Source: CAZPMO01 sp964587515 (GTDB taxonomy: Bacteria > Pseudomonadota > Alphaproteobacteria > MPNO01). Taken from it: a stretch of DNA of 12,822 nucleotides. The translations under genes and the position numbers were made by a program. The notes beneath the pieces are model-generated. The model was not told the DNA's origin, made no database searches, and saw only the letters and a list, made by a program, of their open reading frames with translations. Below are positions 1 through 5,541 of this stretch, piece after piece (within the stretch, counting starts at the first letter, position 1; the number at the start of each line of letters is the position of its first letter). The stretch lies in NCBI GenBank assembly GCA_964587515.1, contig CAZPMO010000141.1, forward strand, positions 1-12,822, given 5' to 3'.

Positions 1-35
1 GCCTCGGCGCGCGCCGCCCGGTTTGCCTCTGTCAT
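1..35 (-). CDS. 5' end of an unidentified gene, cut by the window edge
   Basis: An ATG at 33-35 (minus strand) opens a frame of 11 codons (MTEANRAARAE) that stays open to the edge. An AAGGGG Shine-Dalgarno-like sequence lies about 8 nt upstream of this ATG. The start is only 25 nt beyond the stop of the gentisate-dioxygenase-like gene on the same strand, so the two would form one operon. Genes after gentisate dioxygenases often encode fumarylpyruvate hydrolases or maleylpyruvate isomerases, but too little protein is visible here to assign any family. Confidence 0.45.
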   Translation of the reverse strand, partial: MTEANRAARAE

Positions 36-60
36 GTTTCCAACCCCTTCGCGCCGCTGA

Positions 61-1095
61 TCAGTTGTTTGCGAGACGCTCCTCGCGCCATAGCCCGAGT
101 TTTTGTTGCGCGGGCCGGTCGGAAAAGCTGAACAGCACCGCGTTGTCGTCCGTCTCGTGCCGATGTCGCCGCCAGCCCGGCACGACGAAAACGTCGCGCG
201 GCCCCCACTCGATCACGCTGGCCCCGATCACTGTCCTGCCATGCCCTTCCGTCACGCAATAGACGGCGCCGTCGGTTGCGCGATAGTCGGCGCCGGCGAA
301 TCCGGCGGGCAGCAATTGCAGAAACGCGGCGATCGTCGGCATCGGATAGTCGCCGCTGGCCGGGTTTACATATTGCATCTTCAGCCCGTGACAGGCGTCC
401 CATTCACCGGCCTCGGCCATGCGTTCGATGGCGTCGCGCGCGCGAGCGTAGGGATAGCGCAGCACCGGCGAAAATGAATCCTCCGGCGCGTGGCCCATGG
501 GCAGCATGCCGGAACCGTAGCGCGCCAGCGCATCGCCGTTGGGGCGGGTCAGCGGATGGGCGGAGTCGGGATAGAATTCCCGGAATACGGTATCGAAAAA
601 TCCGACCAGCGGCGTATCGAGACCATCGAGCCAGACCACGGGCTCATCGGAATCGTTGCCGTGATCGTGCCAAGACCAGTTGCGCGTGATCACGAAATCG
701 CCGGGGTGCAGGAACACCTTCTCGCCCTCGACCGTGGTATAGGCGCCGTCGCCTTCGATCACGAAACGTAGCGCCGTCTGGCTGTGGCGATGACAGGGCG
801 CGATCTCGCCCGGCAGCACCAATTGCAATCCGGCATAGAGCGAGTTGGTGACGCGATTCTCGCCGGGATAGGACGGGTTCTCCAGCACGAGCACCCGGCG
901 AAAGGCATCCTCGGCGCTGACGATCTCGCCGGCCTCGGCAATATCGGGCCGGATGTCTTCATAGCGCCACAGCGCCGGCACGGCTTGGGATGCGGGTCGG
1001 GTGATGTCGACGCCGCGCCGCGCGACCCACAGCGCCGCGAGATTGCGGTCCGCGATGCGGTCATGAAACGCCTGTTGCGCATCCACCGTTGCCAT
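61..1095 (-). CDS. Gentisate 1,2-dioxygenase-like bicupin ring-cleavage dioxygenase
   Basis: Probable Fe(II) extradiol-type dioxygenase of the gentisate/salicylate/1-hydroxy-2-naphthoate family, which opens the aromatic ring of gentisate to maleylpyruvate in the cytoplasm. The family's N-terminal cupin is visible: CHRHSQTALRFVIEG carries the His-x-His iron ligands (residues about 101-104 from the chosen start), and NWSWHDHGN about 40 residues later supplies the third histidine. The second cupin (about 255-325) ends in WRRHRH. Length (344 aa) is normal for the family. ATGs lie at 1101 and 1095. The GGGAG ribosome site abuts the first and is 6 nt from the second, so I prefer 1095. It is divergent from the decarboxylase-like gene at 1209. 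Exact substrate (gentisate, salicylate or a naphthoate) is not determined by these motifs. Confidence 0.87.
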   Translation of the reverse strand: MATVDAQQAFHDRIADRNLAALWVARRGVDITRPASQAVPALWRYEDIRPDIAEAGEIVSAEDAFRRVLVLENPSYPGENRVTNSLYAGLQLVLPGEIAPCHRHSQTALRFVIEGDGAYTTVEGEKVFLHPGDFVITRNWSWHDHGNDSDEPVVWLDGLDTPLVGFFDTVFREFYPDSAHPLTRPNGDALARYGSGMLPMGHAPEDSFSPVLRYPYARARDAIERMAEAGEWDACHGLKMQYVNPASGDYPMPTIAAFLQLLPAGFAGADYRATDGAVYCVTEGHGRTVIGASVIEWGPRDVFVVPGWRRHRHETDDNAVLFSFSDRPAQQKLGLWREERLANN

Positions 1096-1208
1096 CTTCA
1101 TCTCCCGGCGCGGCGAGAAACCCGTGCCTCGTCGCTTCGTCGATTGTATAAGAAAGGATCGTTGCGGGCGAGAGGCGGCGCGGCGCGAGAAAGGGAAGGA
1201 TGCATCAC
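1096..1208. promoter_or_regulatory. Divergent intergenic region, likely promoters for both directions
   Basis: About 110 bp separates two divergent genes, so promoters for both should lie here. It contains the only AT-richer patch, around 1143-1157, with a TATAAG -10-like hexamer at 1147-1152 on the plus strand. No convincing -35 box or operator palindrome was found. Ribosome sites are clear on both sides: GGGAG before the minus gene, and AGGA at 1197-1200 before the plus gene. Confidence 0.35.
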
Positions 1209-2198
1209 ATGTCCAGGTTACGCTTGACCTTCGCGGCCAGTGATTACGACCATATTCGGGACTTCACCGAAGGCGAGGTCGAGGCCGAGGGAATCGACCT
1301 CAACTATCTCAAGCTCACCATCGAGGAAACATTCTTCCGTTTCACCAAGTTCCGCGAATGGGATGTCTCCGAGATGTCCATGGGGAAATATATTTCCCTG
1401 AAATCCCAGGACGACGACAGCCTGACCGCGATCCCGGTATTTCCCTCGCGTGTCTTCCGCCAATCTTCGCTGTTTACGCTCGCCGACTCTCCGATCAAGG
1501 ATGCGCGCGCGCTTGCCGGAAAGAAAATCGGCATCCCCGAGTGGGCGCAGACTGCTTCCATCTACACCCGCGGCTGGATGGTGCATCAGCTCGGCGTGGC
1601 GCTGCAGAACGTCGAATGGGTGCAGGCGGGCGTCAATAATCCCGGCCGCGTCGAGAAGGTCGCGCTGAAACTTCCCGAAGGCGTCAGCTACACCGCGAAG
1701 CCGGACAAATCGCTGACCGGGATGCTGCTGTCGGGCGAGATCGACGCGGTGATGTCGGCGCATCCACCAGGGCCGTTCGAGGAAGGCGGCGACGAGATCG
1801 TCCAGATCTATCCCAACTACCGCGAGATCGAGGAACAATATTACCGCGAGACCGGGATATTCCCGATCATGCATGTGATCGCGCTCCGGGGCGATACGTT
1901 CCGGGACAATCGCTGGATCGCCATGAACCTGCTGAAGGCGTTCGAGAAGGCCAAGAACAATTCCATGCATCGGGCTCTGGAGTTCACCGCGACGCGATTT
2001 CCCTTCGCCTGGTGTTTCGAGGCGGCCGGTCGCACCCGCGAACTGTTCGGCGAGGATTTCTTTCCCTACGGCATCGAGGCCAACCGCACGACGCTGGAGG
2101 CTTTCCTGCAATATGGCTTTGAACAAGGTGTGTGCCACCGCAAGGTCGCGGTCGAGGAACTGTTCCCCAAAGAGGTTCAGGCCGAATTCAAGGTCTGA
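1209..2198 (+). CDS. 4,5-dihydroxyphthalate decarboxylase-like protein (periplasmic-binding-protein fold)
   Basis: The protein resembles the family annotated as 4,5-dihydroxyphthalate decarboxylase, which shares the type-2 periplasmic-binding fold of NMT1/SsuA-like proteins. Recognisable stretches are the N-terminal LTFAASDYDHIRDF, the SMGKYISL segment (about 57-64), RVFRQSSLF, and IPEWAQTASIYTRGWM (about 109-124). There is no signal peptide and no ABC permease or ATPase gene nearby, which favours a cytoplasmic enzyme over a transporter subunit. Length (329 aa) fits the family. An ATG also exists at 1200, but it overlaps the AGGA ribosome site. The ATG at 1209 has an 8-nt spacing, so I chose it. 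The dehydrogenase gene follows after 5 nt, implying co-translation. The true substrate is unknown, since this family is functionally diverse. Confidence 0.8.
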   Translation: MSRLRLTFAASDYDHIRDFTEGEVEAEGIDLNYLKLTIEETFFRFTKFREWDVSEMSMGKYISLKSQDDDSLTAIPVFPSRVFRQSSLFTLADSPIKDARALAGKKIGIPEWAQTASIYTRGWMVHQLGVALQNVEWVQAGVNNPGRVEKVALKLPEGVSYTAKPDKSLTGMLLSGEIDAVMSAHPPGPFEEGGDEIVQIYPNYREIEEQYYRETGIFPIMHVIALRGDTFRDNRWIAMNLLKAFEKAKNNSMHRALEFTATRFPFAWCFEAAGRTRELFGEDFFPYGIEANRTTLEAFLQYGFEQGVCHRKVAVEELFPKEVQAEFKV

Positions 2199-2203
2199 CG
2201 CCC

Positions 2204-3190
2204 ATGACCAAGCCCGTCATCGTTATCAGCCGCCCCCCGACCGAGGAAGTTCGCGTCGCGTTCGACGATTATCTCGACGAGGCGGGCGAAATCCTGTTCA
2301 TCGCCGATCTTGACGACAGCGGGCGCGCGGCGGCGCTGGCGAATGCTTCGGTGCTGGTGGTTCAGAACATGCGGGTGGAATTCACCGAAGAGGAACTCGC
2401 CGGTTTCGGACATATCGGTCTGGTTCAGGCGCTGACGGCGGGCATCGACCACGTGCCGTTTTCCAAGCTGCCGCCGGACCTTCCGGTGGCGGCCAACCCC
2501 GGGGTATACGCGGACGCCATGGCCGAACATGTGGTGGCCATGGCCTACGCCGCCGGTAAACGCCTGATGGTCGAACATGAAGAAATGCGGGCGGGAAATT
2601 TCAATCAGTTCAGGCTCAATCGCCGCATGGCGGGCATGACCGCCGCGATCCTTGGGTTCGGCGGGGTCGGGCGGGCGACGGCGCGGCTGTTGCGTCCGCT
2701 GGGCATGGCCGTCCACGCCGTCAACCGGTCGGGCGAGACCGATGAAGAGGTCGAGTTTATTGGTACGATGGACGATCTGGAAACCGTGCTGCGCGCGGCC
2801 GAAATCGTCGTGATCGCGTATTCGCTGACCCGGAAAACCCGTGGACTGATCGACGCGCGCGCACTTTCGTGGATGAAGGACGATGCGATCCTGATCAATG
2901 TTTCGCGCGGCGAGATCATCGACCAGACCGCGCTCTACGAACGGCTGACCGCATTTCCGGATTTCACCGCCTGTATCGATGCCTGGTGGGTGGAGCCGGT
3001 GCGCCATGGCGAATTCCGGATCGAGCATCCGTTTCTCGAACTGCCCAATGTGGTCGCCTCGCCGCACAACTCGGCGCAGACCGGGGGCGGCCTGGTCGCG
3101 CCCCTGAAGCAGGCGGCGGAAAATGTCAGCCGGTTCCTGGCCGGCGAGGCCCCCCGCTTCGTCGCGGGCGACGACGAAAAACTAAATTAG
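2204..3190 (+). CDS. D-2-hydroxyacid dehydrogenase, NAD(P)-dependent
   Basis: Member of the D-isomer-specific 2-hydroxyacid dehydrogenase family, reducing a 2-oxoacid to the D-hydroxyacid or the reverse. The nucleotide-binding fingerprint GFGGVG is at residues about 151-156. The catalytic triad is complete: Arg235 in NVSRGE, Glu264 in WWVEPV and His288 in SPHNSAQ. Length (328 aa) is typical. The frame is open further upstream to 2132, but that stretch lies inside the previous gene, whereas ATG 2204 follows its stop by 5 nt and gives a normal N-terminus (MTKPVIVISRPP). An AAGG about 11 nt upstream may serve as ribosome site. It probably acts with the decarboxylase-like protein on one substrate (inference). 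The sequence does not show which 2-oxoacid is used. Confidence 0.9.
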   Translation: MTKPVIVISRPPTEEVRVAFDDYLDEAGEILFIADLDDSGRAAALANASVLVVQNMRVEFTEEELAGFGHIGLVQALTAGIDHVPFSKLPPDLPVAANPGVYADAMAEHVVAMAYAAGKRLMVEHEEMRAGNFNQFRLNRRMAGMTAAILGFGGVGRATARLLRPLGMAVHAVNRSGETDEEVEFIGTMDDLETVLRAAEIVVIAYSLTRKTRGLIDARALSWMKDDAILINVSRGEIIDQTALYERLTAFPDFTACIDAWWVEPVRHGEFRIEHPFLELPNVVASPHNSAQTGGGLVAPLKQAAENVSRFLAGEAPRFVAGDDEKLN

Positions 3191-3212
3191 CAATTTTTAT
3201 TTTTTCGGGTTT

Positions 3213-3239
3213 GCGAAGACATTCCGCGAATGTCTTCGC
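3213..3239. terminator. Perfect 11-bp hairpin after the dehydrogenase gene, no U-tract
   Basis: GCGAAGACATT at 3213-3223 and AATGTCTTCGC at 3229-3239 pair perfectly around the loop CCGCG. It begins 22 nt past the stop of the hydroxyacid dehydrogenase and could end its transcript. However, no T-run follows on the plus strand: the T-runs (3193-3205) lie before the hairpin, and on the minus strand the flank is A-rich. So it is not a canonical intrinsic terminator. It may instead be an mRNA 3' stabiliser, or part of the AT-rich, DnaA-box-bearing region beside it. Confidence 0.5.
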
Positions 3240-3284
3240 CTAAAGAATTGGTATTAAATGAAACTCTCGTTCGGGCGACCGTTT

Positions 3285-3335
3285 CGTGGATTAATTCTGT
3301 GGATCATTTGTGGACAATGACGAGCCTTATGCACA
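3285..3335. other. Cluster of DnaA-box-like 9-mers
   Basis: Against the consensus TTATCCACA (reverse TGTGGATAA), three 9-mers each match at 8 of 9 positions: TGTGGATCA at 3298-3306, TGTGGACAA at 3309-3317 and, inverted, TTATGCACA at 3327-3335. A weaker 7/9 copy, CGTGGATTA, lies at 3285-3293. The two strongest direct copies are 11 bp apart, one helical turn. AT-rich tracts lie just upstream (3181-3210, 3241-3260). This pattern is typical of DnaA-binding regions such as replication origins. Function is inferred from sequence pattern alone, and neighbouring genes are not those usually next to alphaproteobacterial oriC. Confidence 0.45.
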
Positions 3336-3413
3336 GAAAAATGGATACTTGCCCGCGTTTGTCATTGCGTTGTTTTCAGGCCGGCGTAATGATGAATGTG
3401 CGGTTGTTGATCT

Positions 3414-3700
3414 TCGGGTCGGGAACCGAAGGGTCCGGAAGCCGAGAGGTGGTTCGGTTCCGAGGTAAGGCGGCTCTCGGGTCGCCGGACCGAAGGATCG
3501 GGCGCCACGAAGCGGAAGGAACCGGGGCCAGGACACCACGTCGTGGTTCGGTCCCTAGGCGAGGCGGCTTTCGGGTCGTCGGACCGACGGATCGGGCGGC
3601 GCGCGGGGAAGGGGCCCTGGGCCAGGAAGCCGCGGGGCGGAGCGGTTCGGAGAGAAGGTGGCTTTCGGGTTGCCGGACCAACGGATCGGGAGGCGTCGGA
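3414..3700. repeat. Degenerate tandem repeat, 94-bp period, three units plus a shortened one
   Basis: A conserved core, TCGGGTCGCCGGACCGAAGG followed by ATCGGG, begins at 3477, 3571 and 3665, exactly 94 bp apart. A diverged, shortened copy begins at 3414. Each of the three full cores is preceded by A/GAGGC/TGGCTC/T. The spacers between cores are less conserved but still align (for example GGCCAGGA in units 1 and 2). Arms such as TTCGGTCC and GGACCGA within a unit can pair, suggesting structure. Because 94 is not a multiple of 3, the same minus-strand peptide (around PSVRRPES) appears in successive reading frames. That argues the region is not protein-coding. Confidence 0.8.
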
Positions 3701-3749
3701 GTGGATTGGCCGAGGAGACGTCAGGAGCGCTTTTCGGAGCGCGTTGCAA

Positions 3750-3774
3750 GGACCCCGCGTCCAAGCGCCTGGCG
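3750..3774. repeat. 25-bp direct repeat, copy A
   Basis: This GC-rich segment, containing CCCGCGTCCAAGCGCCTGGC, reappears at 3859-3883 with a few substitutions, 109 bp downstream. Both copies contain a small GGAC...GTCC hairpin. A T-rich stretch (3777-3798) follows copy A. The pair encloses the terminator-like hairpin at 3807-3840. Confidence 0.55.
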
Positions 3775-3796
3775 TCTCTTTTTTTGTGCATATTTT

Positions 3797-3840
3797 TCCA
3801 AAAGGAAAGGCCCGACGGAACTTGCGTCCCATCGGGCCTT
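3797..3840 (-). terminator. Intrinsic terminator hairpin, best on the minus strand
   Basis: AAGGCCCGA (3807-3815) and TCGGGCCTT (3832-3840) form a perfect 9-bp stem, with further partial pairing inside the loop. Reading the minus strand, the stem is followed by TTTCCTTTT-type sequence (3806-3800), as expected for a Rho-independent terminator. On the plus strand no T-run follows. It might stop antisense transcription entering from the minus-strand operon, or a small RNA from this gap. Which transcript it ends is unknown. Confidence 0.55.
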
Positions 3841-3858
3841 GTTGCCAGAATAGTAATC

Positions 3859-3883
3859 GGACCCGCGTCCATGCACTTGGCAG
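3859..3883. repeat. 25-bp direct repeat, copy B
   Basis: Second copy of the segment at 3750-3774, reading ACCCGCGTCCATGCACTTGG in its centre. Its ACCCGCG (3861-3867) can also pair with CGCGGGT at 3901-3907, giving a possible 7-bp stem in the leader of the amidohydrolase gene. Confidence 0.5.
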
Positions 3884-3915
3884 GCCATTTAGGTAGCAGG
3901 CGCGGGTGGAATCGG

Positions 3916-3945
3916 TCAACAAAATTTTGTGGCCGGCAATGTTGA
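3916..3945. promoter_or_regulatory. Palindromes upstream of the amidohydrolase gene, possible operator
   Basis: A perfect 12-bp palindrome, ACAAAATTTTGT, lies at 3919-3930. Overlapping it, TCAACA (3916-3921) is inverted as TGTTGA (3940-3945). They sit 23-52 bp before the start codon at 3968, in the AT-richest part of the leader. Such symmetry is typical of a dimeric-regulator site, but no regulator gene is nearby, so this is inferred from position and symmetry only. Confidence 0.35.
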
Positions 3946-3967
3946 ACACACCAGATATGGGGGATAG

Positions 3968-4843
3968 ATGACGAAACCTTGCCCGGGACCACACGCCCCG
4001 ACACCGCCGTCGCTGCGTCTGCCGTCCGGCGCCTGCGATACCCATCTCCACGTTCTCGGCCCCTATGACCGCTATCCCATGTCCGAGAAGCGCGGCTATA
4101 CCGCGCCCGAGGCGCCGGTTTCCAAGATCGTCGAATTCCTCGACGCCATGGGTCTGGAGCGCGTGGTGCTGGCGCATGTCACGGCGCACGGCTTCGATAT
4201 GTCGGTAACCCTTGATGCGATCGCCGCCCTGGATGGTCGTGCGCGCGGCGTCGCCATGGTGGCCGACGATATCACCGACGCGGAGCTTGACCGCTACGAC
4301 ACCGGCGGCGTGCGCGGGGTACGGTTGACGCCACTGTTCGGTGACGCCGTGACCTGGCAGGCGGTCGAGGAAATTTGCCGGCGTATCGAACGGCTCGGCT
4401 GGCATCTGGTCTATGCGCCGCCGTCGCGCGAAGCCTGGGAACAGGCCGCGCCGCGGCTCGGCGACCTGCCCGTCGAGGTGGTGGTCGATCATATGGCGTG
4501 GCGCGGCTGGTCGGTGGACGATCCGGCCGGGATCGATCAGCCGGGTTTCCGGTCCGTGATCGATGCGCTGGCCGGCGGCCGGGTGTGGCTGAAACTCGCC
4601 GCGCCACATCGTTTTTGTCCGGGCGATGCGCCCTGGTCGGCGCTCACGCCCTACGCCCGCGCCATGGTAGAGGCGCGCGCCGACCGGCTGATCTGGGGCA
4701 GCGACTGGCCTCACGTCAGGGTCTGGGACCACCCCATGCCGCACGATTCCGATCTGGTCGACTGGATCGGCGAATGGGCGACCGACGAAGCCACCCGACA
4801 AACGGTCCTGGTCGACAACCCGGCGCGGCTATACGGGTTTTAG
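3968..4843 (+). CDS. Amidohydrolase, 2-pyrone-4,6-dicarboxylate lactonase-like
   Basis: TIM-barrel metal-dependent hydrolase of the amidohydrolase-2 family, closest in feel to 2-pyrone-4,6-dicarboxylate lactonase (LigI), which hydrolyses a lactone in protocatechuate 4,5-cleavage. Visible hallmarks are CDTHLHV with His26-x-His28, VRGVRL (about 115-120), VVDHMA with His175 on a later strand, WLKLAAPHR (about 207-215), and the catalytic aspartate in WGSDWPH (Asp246). The C-terminal DNPARLYGF is usual for the family. Length (291 aa) is normal. GGGGGAT lies just upstream of ATG 3968, a good ribosome site. The gene stands alone on its strand after a 777-bp gap, and its TAG overlaps the TAA of the convergent DUF899 gene. 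A related lactone or dicarboxylate may be the real substrate. Confidence 0.85.
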   Translation: MTKPCPGPHAPTPPSLRLPSGACDTHLHVLGPYDRYPMSEKRGYTAPEAPVSKIVEFLDAMGLERVVLAHVTAHGFDMSVTLDAIAALDGRARGVAMVADDITDAELDRYDTGGVRGVRLTPLFGDAVTWQAVEEICRRIERLGWHLVYAPPSREAWEQAAPRLGDLPVEVVVDHMAWRGWSVDDPAGIDQPGFRSVIDALAGGRVWLKLAAPHRFCPGDAPWSALTPYARAMVEARADRLIWGSDWPHVRVWDHPMPHDSDLVDWIGEWATDEATRQTVLVDNPARLYGF

Positions 4844-5522
4844 TCGTCGTAGCTCAGGGTCGGTCTCCAGTCGCCTCTTCCTTCGGGCAGGAAATCGAGC
4901 ATGGGCCAGACCGGGGTCACCATATCGAGCCCGCGATTGTCACCGTCGGCCATCAACATGCTGTTGGTGACGAACCGGCGGATGGCGCCGTCGGCGGCGC
5001 GGGTGAAAACGCTGAGGCCCGGAATCTGGCGGCCGCCTTCGATCTCCATGCCGAAATCCTGGTTGAAGCTGCTGTCGCGGCTCGACAACAGGCGCAGGTT
5101 CGACCAGCCGCGTCCGCGCGCGAATTCGCGCAACGGCGTGATATCGGCTTTGGCGACCAGCACCAATGCCGCGTTCTGGAGGATATGCGGCGCGGCCGCG
5201 TTATAGCCGTCGGCCCACATGGTGCACATGGGGCGGGGTCTTCTTCGCCGCCCGAGAACATGAAATGGATCACGATCAGGTTGGGTTTGCCGTTCTCGAA
5301 AAGGGTCGAGAGCGGCGTAACCTTGATGGGCTGGTTCGCTTCGATGTCGGCCGGGCCTTCCCGGAACACGTAATCGCCCACCAGCTTCGGCCCGTCGGGC
5401 AGGCCCCGGCGCAGCGCCGCGACCCGTTCGCACTGATCCTTCGGCGCTATTTCGGCAACGCGCAACTCCTCAAGATACGCCATATAGGCTTCGCTCGGCG
5501 GTTCCATCGTATTGGTGTCCAT
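4840..5522 (-). pseudogene. DUF899 thioredoxin-like protein, interrupted by a one-base frameshift
   Basis: Two minus-strand frames together encode one DUF899-family protein (COG4312, thioredoxin-fold, predicted dithiol-disulfide oxidoreductase; function unproven). The first (MDTNTMEPPSEAYMAYLEEL to FMFSGGEEDPAP, about 97 residues) supplies the N-terminus. The second continues from MCTMWADGYN through GWSNLRLLSS, SSFNQDFGMEI and VTPVWPMLDFLPEGRGDW to the stop at 4840. Joining them needs one extra base in the C-rich run at 5230-5238 (seen as GGGGCGGGG on the plus strand), giving EEDPAPMCTMWADGYN and a family-length protein of about 227 aa. Start 5522 has AAGGAG 8 nt upstream. It follows the amidohydrolase by 19 nt and is the last gene of the minus-strand operon. 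A homopolymer sequencing error is an alternative to a true pseudogene. Confidence 0.85.
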
Positions 5523-5541
5523 GGCCGGTGCTCCTTCCGGT

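Larger units (their letters stand above)
3191..3967. other. Large intergenic region without a convincing gene
   Basis: This 777-bp stretch contains open frames on both strands, but none has a recognisable protein, consistent codon usage or a good ribosome site. The frames across 3414-3700 merely reflect the tandem repeat. The contents in order are AT-rich tracts, a perfect hairpin, DnaA-box-like 9-mers, the 94-bp repeat array, a GC-rich direct repeat pair around a terminator hairpin, and an inverted repeat just before the amidohydrolase gene. The first 170 bp are clearly more AT-rich than the coding DNA around them. Confidence 0.7.

Noticed and set aside
3414..3700. CRISPR array
   Set aside because: The cores are degenerate, the spacers between them are themselves related, and there are no cas genes, so the period reflects a tandem repeat.
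3230..3853. Plus-strand open frame (207 codons) across the repeat region
   Set aside because: It has no good ribosome site, no domain, and its sequence is made of the 94-bp repeat read in shifting frames.
3859..3910. tRNA-like stem (ACCCGCG with CGCGGGT)
   Set aside because: The enclosed span is too short for a tRNA, and no T-arm or anticodon-arm pattern is present.
3362..4801. Long minus-strand open frame of about 479 codons
   Set aside because: It runs antisense through the amidohydrolase gene and across the tandem repeats. Its codon pattern is that of a GC-rich shadow frame, and the plus-strand protein shows clear family motifs.
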